64,000 nt of DNA, taken from contig SVOQ01000005.1 of assembly GCA_015066345.1 (NCBI GenBank), positions 45,304 through 109,303 on the forward strand, given 5' to 3'. The position numbers were made by a program, and so were the translations under genes. Every line of letters begins with the position of its first letter. The stretch's first letter is position 1. Below are positions 35,046 to 43,185 of the stretch, piece by piece. A model generated the notes under the pieces. That model was not told where the DNA came from. It made no database searches and saw only the letters and a list, made by a program, of their open reading frames with translations. Origin of the DNA: Oscillospiraceae bacterium (GTDB taxonomy: Bacteria; Bacillota; Clostridia; Oscillospirales; Acutalibacteraceae).

Positions 35046-35070
35046 TAAAAACGATAAAGTATCCGTATTT

Positions 35071-35094
35071 ATGCCTTCCTTCGAAGGAAGGCAT
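35071..35094. terminator. Perfect palindrome after the BspA-like gene
   Basis: The arms ATGCCTTCCT/AGGAAGGCAT flank TCGA. There is no T run, so it may be a weak terminator or RNA processing hairpin in the leader of the next gene. Confidence 0.45.
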
Positions 35095-35133
35095 ACCTAT
35101 AATGAGAATTTTTCAAGATTAGGAGAACAAACA

Positions 35134-35694
35134 ATGTACATAAACGAAAAGACCTTTAACGTTCATCCCGAAGCAACTAAGACCGAAAAGGAAATGCAAA
35201 GTTATCTTTTACTTGAGGAAAACGGGGTTGAGTATATCCGTGCCGAGCACGATGAGGCGGCAACAATTGAACTTTGCGAGGGAGTAGAAAAGATTATTGA
35301 TGCAAAAATCTGTAAAAATCTTCTTCTTTGCAACCGTCAACAGACAAATTTCTATATGCTCCTTATTCCCGGGGATATGCCCTTTAAAACTAAGTATCTT
35401 TCAGCACAGATTAATTCTTCGCGACTTTCCTTCGCAAGTGGTGAACAGATGGAGAAACTCCTCAACGTTTCACCCGGCTCACTTACGGTACTTTCCCTTA
35501 TGTTTGACAAGGAACAGAACGTAGAACTTCTTATTGAAAAGAATGTTTTTAATGACGAGTTTTTCGCTTGTCATCCTTGTGTGAATACCGCTACTGTTAA
35601 GTTCAGTACTGCCGATTTAAAGGAAAAGGTTTTACCGAAGCTTCAACACAAATACACAATAGTTGATTTGGAGATACCCGAAGATGAAGTTTGA
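35134..35694 (+). CDS. YbaK/ProXp-type aminoacyl-tRNA editing protein
   Basis: Seen: 186 residues, MYINEKTFNVHPEATKTEKEMQSYLLLEENGVEYIRAEHDEAATIELC, with NLLLCNRQQTNFYMLLIPGDMPFKT, LSFASGEQMEKLLNVSPGSLTVLSLMFD and FFACHPCVNTATVKF, matching PrdX/ProXp-ala. The ATG at 35134 follows AGGAGA; an upstream frame is not supported. Known: these free-standing editing proteins deacylate mischarged Ala-tRNA(Pro), protecting translation fidelity. The stop overlaps the next gene start. Confidence 0.9.
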   Translation: MYINEKTFNVHPEATKTEKEMQSYLLLEENGVEYIRAEHDEAATIELCEGVEKIIDAKICKNLLLCNRQQTNFYMLLIPGDMPFKTKYLSAQINSSRLSFASGEQMEKLLNVSPGSLTVLSLMFDKEQNVELLIEKNVFNDEFFACHPCVNTATVKFSTADLKEKVLPKLQHKYTIVDLEIPEDEV

Positions 35695-36331
35695 TAACGC
35701 GATTTTTGACCTTGACGGAACTATACTTGATACGCTTGAAGATTTAAGCGACAGTGTGAATTTTGCTCTTACAAAAAATGATTTACCAACTCGAACTATT
35801 GAGGAAGTAAGGGCTTTTGTAGGTAACGGTATAAGACTTCTTATTGAAAGAGCCGTGCCCGAAAGTACATCTGAAGATGTTGTTGATAAATGCTTTCTTG
35901 ATTTTAAGGAGCATTACAAAACTAATTCTACTAATAAAACAAAGCCCTATGACGGTATAACCAAGGTTTTAAATGATTTGAAAAATTCAGGTGTGAAACT
36001 CGCTTTAGTATCCAATAAAGCGGATTTTGCCGTACAGGAGCTTATGATAAAGTATTTCCCCGGTGTTTTCGATTTTGCAACAGGCGAGAAAGAGGGGGTA
36101 CGTCGTAAACCGTATCCCGATTCGGTTTTTGTAGCAATGGAATATTTAAATGCCGATAAAAATAAAACTGTATATATAGGTGATTCTGAGGTTGACGTTG
36201 AAACCGCCCGTAATTGCGGTATTCCCTGTGTTGCCGTAACATGGGGTTTTCGTAATAAGACAGTTTTATCGGAACTTAATCCCGAGTATATTATAGACGA
36301 TACAAAAGATATAATTGATATATTGAAATGA
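35684..36331 (+). CDS. HAD-superfamily phosphatase, phosphoglycolate phosphatase-like
   Basis: Seen: 215 residues with HAD motif I FDLDGTILDT, motif II VSNK (LALVSNKADF), a motif III lysine (GVRRKPYPDS) and motif IV YIGDSEVDVETARNCG; the cap domain lies between. The ATG at 35684 overlaps the previous gene by 11 bases and follows GGAGA. Known: Gph-type enzymes remove phosphate from 2-phosphoglycolate or similar small metabolites. Confidence 0.92.
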   Translation: MKFDNAIFDLDGTILDTLEDLSDSVNFALTKNDLPTRTIEEVRAFVGNGIRLLIERAVPESTSEDVVDKCFLDFKEHYKTNSTNKTKPYDGITKVLNDLKNSGVKLALVSNKADFAVQELMIKYFPGVFDFATGEKEGVRRKPYPDSVFVAMEYLNADKNKTVYIGDSEVDVETARNCGIPCVAVTWGFRNKTVLSELNPEYIIDDTKDIIDILK

Positions 36332-36340
36332 GGTTTGATT

Positions 36341-36967
36341 ATGAAAGTTTTACTTGTTAACGGTAGCCCCCACGAAAAGGGTTGTACTTATACTGCACTT
36401 TGTGAAGTGGAAAAAGAATTAAAATCCAAGGATATTGAAACCGAAATCTTCTGGTTGGGTAACAAACCGGTAAGAGGTTGTATCGGTTGCGGTAAATGTG
36501 CTCAGAATGAAGGTCACTGTGTGTTCAATGATGACGTAGCAAATATGTTTATAGATAAGGCTACCGGTTGCGACGGCTTTGTTTTCGGTTCGCCGGTTCA
36601 CTATGCCGCACCCTCGGGTACTATTTGTGCCGTCCTTGACAGAGCTTTCTATGCCGGTGGTAAAAACTTCAAGTATAAACCCGGTGCCGCAGTCCTCAGT
36701 TGCCGTCGTGCAGGTTCAACCGCTGCGTTTGATGTTCTTAATAAATACTTTACTATAAGCAATATGCCCATTGTTTCATCCGGTTATTGGAATATGGTTC
36801 ACGGCTCTTCAGCTGACGATGTCCTTAAGGACGAAGAGGGACTTCAGGTTATGCGTACCCTCGGTAAAAATATGGCGTGGCTTCTTAAATGCATAGAAAT
36901 GGGTAAAAACAAAGGAATAGAAAGACCCGCCGATGAACTTAAAATACGTACTAATTTCATAAGATAA
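36341..36967 (+). CDS. NADPH-dependent FMN reductase / iron-sulfur flavoprotein-like
   Basis: Seen: 208 residues with a flavodoxin-like phosphate loop MKVLLVNGSPHEKGCTYTAL, a RGCIGCGKCAQNEGHCVF cysteine cluster (four Cys) and GFVFGSPVHYAAPSGTICAVLDRAF. The ATG at 36341 is preferred to TTG at 36335. Known: this family binds FMN and often a 4Fe-4S cluster, acting in electron transfer or quinone/azo reduction in anaerobes. It is 9 bases after the HAD gene, in the same unit. Confidence 0.9.
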   Translation: MKVLLVNGSPHEKGCTYTALCEVEKELKSKDIETEIFWLGNKPVRGCIGCGKCAQNEGHCVFNDDVANMFIDKATGCDGFVFGSPVHYAAPSGTICAVLDRAFYAGGKNFKYKPGAAVLSCRRAGSTAAFDVLNKYFTISNMPIVSSGYWNMVHGSSADDVLKDEEGLQVMRTLGKNMAWLLKCIEMGKNKGIERPADELKIRTNFIR

Positions 36968-37026
36968 TTGATTTTTCAATTTTTGGTGGTATAATAATTT
37001 TAATTGGAAATGAAAGGAAGATTGTA

Positions 37027-38730
37027 ATGAACGATATTCATGCACTCTATAAATTATGGAGAGAAAAAGCTGTCCTTGATAATGATTTACAAGAGGAATT
37101 AATCTCCGTTGAAGGTAACGAGGATGAAATTCTTGACCGTTTTTATAAAAATCTCGAATTTGGTACAGGTGGATTAAGAGGCGTTATCGGTGCGGGTACA
37201 AACCGTATGAACGTTTATACCGTGGCTCAGGCTACTCAGGGTCTTGCGGATTATCTTAACGAAACATTTGACGAGCCCACAGTTGCTATCGCTTACGATT
37301 CACGTATTAAATCCGATGTTTTCGCCGAATGTGCCGCAAGTGTTTTAGCTGCTAACGGTATTAAAGTATATATTTATCCCGAGCTTATGCCCACACCTAT
37401 GCTCTCATTCGCCGTAAGAAGATTGCATTGTTCTTCGGGTATTGTGCTTACCGCAAGTCATAACCCTTCTAAATACAACGGTTTTAAGTGCTATGATCCT
37501 ACGGGTTATCAGATTACTGACGAAGCCGCCGCTAAGATTTATAGCTATATGAAGAGCGTTGATATGTTCGACGGCATCAAACGTATGACTTTTGAGGATG
37601 CTCTCGCAACGGATATGGTTGACTATATTGAGGATTGGCTTAAAGAAGAATTCCTTGATTGCGTTCTTGATTGCTCTATCAATAGAGATGTTGTTAAAAA
37701 ATCAGGTATCAAAATCCTTTATACACCCCTTAACGGTACGGGTAATAAACCTGTTCGCCGTGTTCTTAAAAAATTGGGCGTTAAAGAGCTTCAGGTGGTT
37801 AAATCTCAGGAAAAACCCGATGGTAATTTCCCCACTTGTCCCTATCCCAACCCTGAAATCCGTCAGGTATTCGAGGAAGGTCTTAAAATGACCAATGAAT
37901 TCCCCGCTGACCTTATGATTGCTACTGACCCCGACTGCGACCGAGTTGGTATTGCAGTACGTGATAACGGCGAATATAAGCTTATGACGGGTAACGAAGT
38001 TGGTGCAATGCTCTGCGAGTACATCCTTTCAGAGCTTAAAGCCAAAGGCACACTTCCAGAAAGCCCCGTTATTGTTAAAACAATCGTTACAACACCCCTT
38101 ATCAGTGAAATATGTAAAGAATACAACGCAGATATGCGTGACCTTCTTACAGGCTTCAAATATATCGGTGAATGTATTACCGAGCTTGAAGCAAAGGGCG
38201 AGGAGGACAGATATATCCTCGGTCTTGAAGAAAGCTACGGCTACCTTACGGGTATTCACGCCCGTGATAAGGATGCGGTTAACGGTGCAATGATTATCTG
38301 TGAAATGGCTGCATTCTATAAAACAAAGGGTATTACACTCTGGGAGTTTATGAATAGTATTTATGAAAAATACGGCTATTTCTTCAACCAGCTCGACAAC
38401 TACGCCTTTGAGGGTGCCGCAGGTATGCAGAAAATGGCGGATATGATGGACTCATTAAGAAACGACCCGCCCAAGGAAATCTGTGGCAGTAAAGTTGTTT
38501 GGGTAGGGGACTACAAAACAGGCAAAACCACCGATGGTGAAACCGGTCTTCCTAAATCAAACGTGCTTTCATACAGAATGGAAAGCGGCGATACAGTTAT
38601 CGTAAGACCTTCGGGCACAGAGCCTAAAATCAAGATTTATATTACCGCTAAATCCGATTCAAGAGAAAATGCCGAAAAGAAACTCTCGGAAGTTTCATTG
38701 AGTGTAAAAGAACTCTTAGGTATAGAATAA
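37027..38730 (+). CDS. Phosphoglucomutase/phosphomannomutase (alpha-D-phosphohexomutase)
   Basis: Seen: 567 residues with FGTGGLRGVIGAGTNRMN, the active-site serine loop GIVLTASHNPSKYNGFK, a metal-binding loop DPDCDR, the sugar loop GLEESYGYL and the phosphate loop RPSGTEPKIKIY. The length fits the long PgcA-type mutases of Firmicutes. Ribosome site: AAAGGAAG. Known: it interconverts glucose-1-phosphate and glucose-6-phosphate for glycogen or cell-envelope synthesis. A strong terminator follows. Confidence 0.95.
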   Translation: MNDIHALYKLWREKAVLDNDLQEELISVEGNEDEILDRFYKNLEFGTGGLRGVIGAGTNRMNVYTVAQATQGLADYLNETFDEPTVAIAYDSRIKSDVFAECAASVLAANGIKVYIYPELMPTPMLSFAVRRLHCSSGIVLTASHNPSKYNGFKCYDPTGYQITDEAAAKIYSYMKSVDMFDGIKRMTFEDALATDMVDYIEDWLKEEFLDCVLDCSINRDVVKKSGIKILYTPLNGTGNKPVRRVLKKLGVKELQVVKSQEKPDGNFPTCPYPNPEIRQVFEEGLKMTNEFPADLMIATDPDCDRVGIAVRDNGEYKLMTGNEVGAMLCEYILSELKAKGTLPESPVIVKTIVTTPLISEICKEYNADMRDLLTGFKYIGECITELEAKGEEDRYILGLEESYGYLTGIHARDKDAVNGAMIICEMAAFYKTKGITLWEFMNSIYEKYGYFFNQLDNYAFEGAAGMQKMADMMDSLRNDPPKEICGSKVVWVGDYKTGKTTDGETGLPKSNVLSYRMESGDTVIVRPSGTEPKIKIYITAKSDSRENAEKKLSEVSLSVKELLGIE

Positions 38731-38737
38731 AAACAAC

Positions 38738-38771
38738 GATGCCATCCTTTTGGATGGCATCGCGTTTTTTT
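38738..38771 (+). terminator. Terminator after phosphoglucomutase
   Basis: An 11-bp stem CGATGCCATCC/GGATGGCATCG with a TTT loop is followed by seven T. Confidence 0.92.
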
Positions 38772-38777
38772 ACTTAA

Positions 38778-38927
38778 TTAGCAGCAGCCACAGCCACAGT
38801 CGTTACGACCGCAGTCATTGCTGAGGCAGTTGTTACCGCAACCGTTACCATTGCCGCAAATCAAGAAGATGATAATAAGGATAATAATCCATGAGCAGTT
38901 ATTACCGTTATTGAAGAAGCAACCCAT
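38778..38927 (-). CDS. Tiny cysteine/glycine-rich membrane protein (YjcZ-like layout)
   Basis: Seen: 49 residues with ten cysteines. A short head (MGCFFNNGNNCSW) is followed by a hydrophobic run of Ile/Leu (about residues 14-23) and a Cys/Gly/Asn tail ending CGCGCC. GGGGGA precedes the ATG at 38927; the longer frame is unsupported. I do not recognise a named family. The layout resembles small spore-associated YjcZ-type proteins and other Cys-rich Clostridia peptides, so a spore-coat or membrane role is a guess. It is divergent from a tiny acidic gene. Confidence 0.65.
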   Translation of the reverse strand: MGCFFNNGNNCSWIIILIIIFLICGNGNGCGNNCLSNDCGRNDCGCGCC

Positions 38928-39048
38928 TCTTAATCCCCCTTTCAATGCATAATATGTTAGAGACATATTTTTGTTACAATGAATAACAAGAAATTTTACG
39001 AACAGAATAAGTGTGTCAAAAACAATAGCGATTGAAAGGTGTGATAAA

Positions 39049-39192
39049 ATGAGTTTTATGTTTGACTTTGATAAATACAAAAAGGGTGATCCCCGATACT
39101 ACGATGATTACCAGAATGACGACGATTTCGATTACGAGTATTCGGACGAGTTTTTTTACGACGATGAATACGGCGATGATGATTTACTTTAA
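39049..39192 (+). CDS. Tiny acidic Asp/Tyr-rich protein
   Basis: Seen: 47 residues, MSFMFDFDKYKKGDPRYYDD..., with about 18 Asp/Glu and 8 Tyr. It has an AAAGGTG ribosome site before ATG 39049, and a strong terminator begins two bases after its stop. Those flanking signals support a real gene despite the small size. No family is recognised. It is divergent from the Cys-rich protein across a 121-base gap, so the two may be co-regulated. Calcium or cation binding is possible from composition only. Confidence 0.6.
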   Translation: MSFMFDFDKYKKGDPRYYDDYQNDDDFDYEYSDEFFYDDEYGDDDLL

Positions 39193-39193
39193 C

Positions 39194-39226
39194 AAAAAGC
39201 CATCTGCGGTTGCAGATGGCTTTTTT
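39194..39226 (+). terminator. Terminator after the acidic small gene
   Basis: A 14-bp stem AAAAAGCCATCTGC/GCAGATGGCTTTTT with a GGTT loop is followed by T. Confidence 0.92.
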
Positions 39227-39228
39227 AA

Positions 39229-39374
39229 TGAGGAGTTAGGAATGAGGAGTTTTGGGGCACTTCGTGCCGGTTTTAATTTAAGCTGTTGAAACGCGAAGCC
39301 TTATCATCCCTGTTTCATCTTTGATGAAATAGGGAGGGGAACCGCGTAGCGGTGGTGGGTAGTTCTCTTACTGA
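39229..39374 (+). repeat. Mosaic intergenic repeat, copy 5
   Basis: GAGGAGTTAGGAAT repeats are followed by TTTTGGGGCAC-TTC-GTGCC (hairpin 39256-39268), GCGAAGCCTTATCAT, the hairpin CCCTGTTTCATC-TTT-GATGAAATAGGG (39308-39334), ACCGC-GTA-GCGGT (39341-39353) and GGTGGTGGGTAGTTC. It accounts for most of the gap up to the next promoter. Confidence 0.8.
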
Positions 39375-39422
39375 TTTTCTTCACTTTGGTAGTCGTATAC
39401 GTCAACCAATTTCTTTACCACC

Positions 39423-39451
39423 TTGAATTAATTTCCTTTTTATCTTATAAT
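39423..39451 (+). promoter_or_regulatory. Promoter of the duplicated-domain gene (copy of the mcsA promoter)
   Basis: TTGAAT (39423-39428) and TATAAT (39446-39451) are 17 bases apart. The surrounding 60 bases closely match the region at 40115-40175 upstream of mcsA, including a shared TGTGCATTATCT. Confidence 0.7.
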
Positions 39452-39538
39452 ACTCATATATCTGTGCATTATCTACAATCAGGTGGTTATCAATCGCAAA
39501 ATCATCGTTTGACTTTTGTGTAAAAGGAGGGAATCATA

Positions 39539-40018
39539 GTGATAATTTATTATCTCTATCACGAATACGAGTTATATGAAAATTGCATGGAGCGTAAAGA
39601 CATAGGTCTTTTTGTCTCCGAGGCAGAAGCTAAAGAATTAATTTGCAAGTATAAAAAATTACCTGGCTTCGAAGACTATCCGGAAAATTTTTATATTCAA
39701 GAAATTACTATTGATGATTTAAAAGAAGATTCTTCCGAAACCTCCCAAAGCATGAATAATAAAGATATTTACGCCGTTTATGAAGTAAAATATTATAGAG
39801 AACACGACCAAGAATGTGGTGATTTGCTTGGTTGTTTTACAACATTAAGTAAAGCAGAAAGTTTTGTTGAAACGATCAAATCAAAGCCAATGTGCAAGGA
39901 TATAGATATTTATATTGAAATATCTGAACAAAAAGTTGGCTTAGCAGGTTGGTGTTATGGGTTCAAGAAGAGCTATTATGTTATGGATGAAAATGCTTCT
40001 TATGATTGGAATAATTGA
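39539..40018 (+). CDS. Hypothetical protein with two tandem DUF7336-like domains
   Basis: Seen: 159 residues beginning with GTG after a perfect AAGGAGGG site. Two similar halves are visible: YHEYELYENCMERKDIGLF...PGFEDYPENFYIQEITIDD (about 4-60) and YEVKYYREHDQECGDLLGCF...DIDIYIEISEQKVG (about 80-140). The first half resembles the DUF7336 pattern found in Clostridia and Bacillus (LYHEYE...GFYIxE). The function is unknown; similar small proteins often sit near toxin or stress loci. It lies between two copies of the same promoter sequence, upstream of mcsA. Confidence 0.7.
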   Translation: MIIYYLYHEYELYENCMERKDIGLFVSEAEAKELICKYKKLPGFEDYPENFYIQEITIDDLKEDSSETSQSMNNKDIYAVYEVKYYREHDQECGDLLGCFTTLSKAESFVETIKSKPMCKDIDIYIEISEQKVGLAGWCYGFKKSYYVMDENASYDWNN

Positions 40019-40116
40019 AAAGTTCAACTAACACCAATAGTGGTTGGTTTTATAATTGAATTTTGAATTGAAGTCTACAAATTTACCGCAAGGTAAGTTT
40101 GTGGACTGTTTTTATC

Positions 40117-40145
40117 TTGAATTAATTATATTTTTATCGTATAAT
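40117..40145 (+). promoter_or_regulatory. Promoter of mcsA-mcsB
   Basis: TTGAAT (40117-40122) and TATAAT (40140-40145) are 17 bases apart. No tandem heptamer CtsR site was noticed. Confidence 0.7.
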
Positions 40146-40184
40146 AATTATATATTTGTGCATTATCTGATTGAGGTGAGTATT

Positions 40185-40679
40185 TTGATTTGTCAGAATT
40201 GTAATAAAAATGAAGCTAATATGCACATGAAACGTATTATTAACGGTCGTGCCGCCGAGGTTCATCTTTGTTCCGACTGTGCCCGTTCATTAGGCTACGG
40301 CGAGGCTTTTTCGGGTTTCGGTCTTGGCTTGGGCGAGTTGTTTGGTGAGCTTTTAGGTAAAACTGACGGTGCGGCTTCAGGTGCTTATTGCCCCGGTTGC
40401 GGTAAGTATTTTGATGAGATTGTTTCCGACGGTAAAATGGGTTGTGCCGAGTGCTACGGCGTATTTTACGATAAACTTCTTCCGTCTTTGCGTCGTATTC
40501 ACGGTAAAGCGACCTACGTAGGTTCAAAACCCGCTTTACAGAACGGTGTCTCCTTGGAAGAAAAAGTCGAAGAACTGAAAAATAAACTTTCGGACGCTAT
40601 TGCCGAGCAGAATTTTGAACTTGCCGCACAGCTCCGTGATGAAATAATTGCTATTACAAATAAGGGAGGGGAAAACTGA
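40185..40679 (+). CDS. mcsA: McsA-like activator with zinc fingers and UVR motif
   Basis: Seen: 164 residues from a TTG start preceded by GAGGTGA. The zinc-ligand pairs are C3/C6 with C29/C32 and CPGC with CAEC, and the C-terminal UvrB/UvrC motif reads LEEKVEELKNKLSDAIAEQNFELAAQLRDEI. Known: McsA activates the McsB arginine kinase and, with ClpC and CtsR, controls protein quality. Context: it overlaps mcsB by one base; the usual flanking ctsR and clpC are absent here. Confidence 0.9.
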   Translation: MICQNCNKNEANMHMKRIINGRAAEVHLCSDCARSLGYGEAFSGFGLGLGELFGELLGKTDGAASGAYCPGCGKYFDEIVSDGKMGCAECYGVFYDKLLPSLRRIHGKATYVGSKPALQNGVSLEEKVEELKNKLSDAIAEQNFELAAQLRDEIIAITNKGGEN

Positions 40680-41689
40680 TGTGTGCTAAATGGTATCTCG
40701 GTACTGGTGCTCAGAATGATGTTGTTATTAACACGAGTATTCACCTTGCCCGAAATTTGCGTTCTTTCCCTTTCCCGGGTAGGCTTTCACTTCCTGATAA
40801 ACTTAAAGTAAACGCGGTAATCAAAAATGCCGCCGATTCAATTGATAATTATTATTTTAATTATTATGAAATGAAGACATTGTCACAGTCCGAGGTGGTT
40901 TCTCTTGCTGAGCGTCACCTTGTAAGCCCCGAGTTTGCATCCTCGCGTGACGGACGAGCCTTGCTTTTAACCGAGGATGAAGCTGTAAGCATTATGCTTA
41001 ATGAGGAGGACCATATCCGTTTACAGGTTATGTATGCGGGTTTTGCACTTGATGATGCCTATCGTACCGCGTGTCAGATAGAAAGGGAACTTTCAGGTAA
41101 GCTTGAATTCGCTTTTGATGATAAATTGGGTTATCTTACTCAGGACCCGACGGCTCTCGGAACGGGTATGAAAGCCTCGGTGGTTCTTCATCTTCCCGGC
41201 CTTGTTTCAACATCCCAGATAACAAAGCTTATTACAACTGTTTCTAAGTTGGGTCTTTCGCTCAGGGGTTCTTACGGTGAGGGTGCCGCCGCAAAAGGTG
41301 ATATGTTCCGCCTTAGTAATACCATAACCCTCGGTATTTCCGAAAAAGCCGCAATTGAAAACCTTAAATCAATCGCGTTACAGATTGCCGCTCAGGAACG
41401 AACCGCCCGTGAGGAACTTTTCAAAGCCCCCGTTACAGAGGACAGAATTTACAGAGCCTACGGTGTGTTAAGATATGCCCGTCTTATTGATACTAACGAG
41501 TTTATGGAGCTTATATCCCTTGTCAGATTAGGTGCGGTTAAAGGCATAATCAATATGGACTGTGCCCAGATTGAGGCTTTAATGATTCATATGCAACCCG
41601 CAACCATATCCCTCTCCGTTGACAGACCCCTTGACAGAGTTGAGCGGGACAAGTTAAGGGCGGCAATGGTGCGAAAAGCTTTAATGTAA
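40679..41689 (+). CDS. mcsB: McsB-type protein arginine kinase with altered active-site residues
   Basis: Seen: 336 residues of the phosphagen-kinase fold, with NEEDHIRLQ (residues 108-116), LGLSLRGSYGEG and a C-terminal AQIEALMIHMQPA. The signature loop usually reads CPTN-x-GTG-x-RAS; here it is DPTALGTGMKAS, with D156, A159 and K165 in place of Cys, Asn and Arg. The N-terminal SSRIRLARN motif is NTSIHLARN. Known: McsB marks proteins with phosphoarginine for ClpCP degradation. Inferred: activity may be changed or reduced. It is directly coupled to mcsA. Confidence 0.88.
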   Translation: MCAKWYLGTGAQNDVVINTSIHLARNLRSFPFPGRLSLPDKLKVNAVIKNAADSIDNYYFNYYEMKTLSQSEVVSLAERHLVSPEFASSRDGRALLLTEDEAVSIMLNEEDHIRLQVMYAGFALDDAYRTACQIERELSGKLEFAFDDKLGYLTQDPTALGTGMKASVVLHLPGLVSTSQITKLITTVSKLGLSLRGSYGEGAAAKGDMFRLSNTITLGISEKAAIENLKSIALQIAAQERTAREELFKAPVTEDRIYRAYGVLRYARLIDTNEFMELISLVRLGAVKGIINMDCAQIEALMIHMQPATISLSVDRPLDRVERDKLRAAMVRKALM

Positions 41690-41703
41690 AATGAAAACTT
41701 CTG

Positions 41704-41731
41704 AAACTGCCGATTTTTCGGCAGTTTTTTG
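41704..41731 (+). terminator. Terminator after mcsB
   Basis: A 10-bp stem AAACTGCCGA/TCGGCAGTTT with a TTTT loop is followed by T. Confidence 0.9.
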
Positions 41732-41793
41732 TTGATAATACTAACAGATTATGATAGAATACCGTTTGTTATTTTAGAAACAGGGGTTTAATA

Positions 41794-42750
41794 ATGCAGA
41801 GTAATAAAAAATCAAAATCCTTTGTGGCATCAATGCTCCTTATTTTAGCGGCATTTATATGGGGTACTACTTTTGTAGCCCAAAAGGAAGGCCTTGAGCA
41901 AATTGGCAATTTCACTTTTCTTGCCCTAAGGTCATACCTTGCGGTAGTAGTACTTACCCCTGTGTCACTGTTTATTTATAAGAATAACAGGAAGAGAATA
42001 GGTGAGGGTGACCACGGCGAGAATAAAACCTTTTTCTCCAAAAGGCTTTTAGTCGGCGGTGTACTTTGCGGTGCATCCGTGTGCCTTGCGTCCTTGGTGC
42101 AACAGTACGGAATTATGTTTGCGGGTGTGGGAAAATCGGGCTTTCTTACCACGCTGTATATTTTAATGGTTCCTCTTTTGGGGCTTGTTTTCCGTAAAAA
42201 AGTGCAACCCATATTATGGGTGTGTATTGTAATAGCCACCGTAGGAATGTATTTCTTGTGCGTTACTCAGGTGGGCGGTATAAATATCGGCGATATTTTG
42301 CTGATACTTTGTGCTTTCCTTTTCGCGGTTCAGATAATGATTGTGGACCACTTTGTGAAAACTCTTGACGGTGTAAGGTTATCCCTTGTTCAGTTTGGGG
42401 TTGCGGCTATTATTTCAACGGTGGGTATGTTCATTTTTGAAGAGCCTGACCCCGTTGCCATTGGTGAGGCTTGGTTCTCAATTTTCTACGCTGGTGTGCT
42501 TTCATCGGGTGTGGCTTTTACTTTACAGGTTGTAGCGCAAAAGAATCTAAACCCAACGGTTGCGAGTCTTATTATGAGCCTTGAATCCGTGTTTGCCGCC
42601 TTGGCAGGTGCATTCTTTGGTGAAAGATTGACTCCCAACGAGATTTTCGGTTGTGCCCTTGTATTCCTCGCAATCATCCTCGCACAGTTGCCTGTGGAAG
42701 AGTTGTTTGAATTAATTAAAAGAATATTAAAAATAAAAAAGAAAAGATAA
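41794..42750 (+). CDS. EamA/DMT-family transporter
   Basis: Seen: 318 residues with ten hydrophobic helices in two EamA repeats: N-half ILAAFIWGTTFVAQKEGLEQIGNFTFLALRS and C-half SGVAFTLQVVAQKNLNPTVASLIMSLESVFAALAGAFFGERLTPNEIFGCALVFLAIIL. Known: drug/metabolite transporters export amino acids, nucleosides or drugs by exchange or proton coupling. The substrate is not predictable. It is monocistronic with a strong terminator. Confidence 0.93.
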   Translation: MQSNKKSKSFVASMLLILAAFIWGTTFVAQKEGLEQIGNFTFLALRSYLAVVVLTPVSLFIYKNNRKRIGEGDHGENKTFFSKRLLVGGVLCGASVCLASLVQQYGIMFAGVGKSGFLTTLYILMVPLLGLVFRKKVQPILWVCIVIATVGMYFLCVTQVGGINIGDILLILCAFLFAVQIMIVDHFVKTLDGVRLSLVQFGVAAIISTVGMFIFEEPDPVAIGEAWFSIFYAGVLSSGVAFTLQVVAQKNLNPTVASLIMSLESVFAALAGAFFGERLTPNEIFGCALVFLAIILAQLPVEELFELIKRILKIKKKR

Positions 42751-42756
42751 ATTACA

Positions 42757-42802
42757 ACAACCGACACAGTTGATTTCGTTATAACTGTGTCGGTTGTTTT
42801 TT
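42757..42802 (+). terminator. Terminator after the EamA transporter
   Basis: A 15-bp perfect stem ACAACCGACACAGTT/AACTGTGTCGGTTGT is followed by a T run. Confidence 0.92.
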
Positions 42803-42845
42803 GCTTTTTCAACAACGTTTTTGTTAAGTTGTATAGTGTTCTATT

Positions 42846-43070
42846 TTATCTGCTTGCGTCTTTTGATTCTGTTCTTCCAACAAGATAGTCTATCGAAACA
42901 TCAAAGAGGTCGGCTATTTTTATAAGTATTTCTATTTTAGGTTCTCTTGTCATAAGTTCATAATTTTGATAGGCCTTTTCTGTTATATCGCAATATATTG
43001 CAACCTGTCCCTGTGTATAGCCTTTTTCTTTTCTGCATTCCTTTAAGCGTTTAGATAGCGTTTTTTTCAT
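42846..43070 (-). CDS. XRE-family helix-turn-helix regulator
   Basis: Seen: 74 residues, MKKTLSKRLKECRKEKGYTQGQVAIYCDITEKAYQNYELMTREPKIEILIKIADLFDVSIDYLVGRTE, a complete Cro/C1 fold. The ATG at 43070 is preferred to an in-frame GTG nine bases upstream because AGGTGAT lies just before it. Known: single-domain XRE proteins regulate their own and nearby genes. It lies beside a second XRE gene in the same orientation and upstream of a divergent sigma-factor operon. Confidence 0.9.
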   Translation of the reverse strand: MKKTLSKRLKECRKEKGYTQGQVAIYCDITEKAYQNYELMTREPKIEILIKIADLFDVSIDYLVGRTESKDASR

Positions 43071-43128
43071 ACTTATCACCTACAATTGTTCTTGACAAAA
43101 CAAGTATAGGTAATTAAAATAATCTATA

Positions 43129-43146
43129 TACCAACAATCGTTGGTA
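43129..43146. promoter_or_regulatory. Candidate operator between two XRE genes
   Basis: TACCAA (43129-43134) and TTGGTA (43141-43146) form an inverted repeat with a 6-base centre, upstream of the first XRE gene. Confidence 0.45.
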
Positions 43147-43185
43147 TTGTGAATTTATATTATAAAAAACAGGACAATAGAGTAA

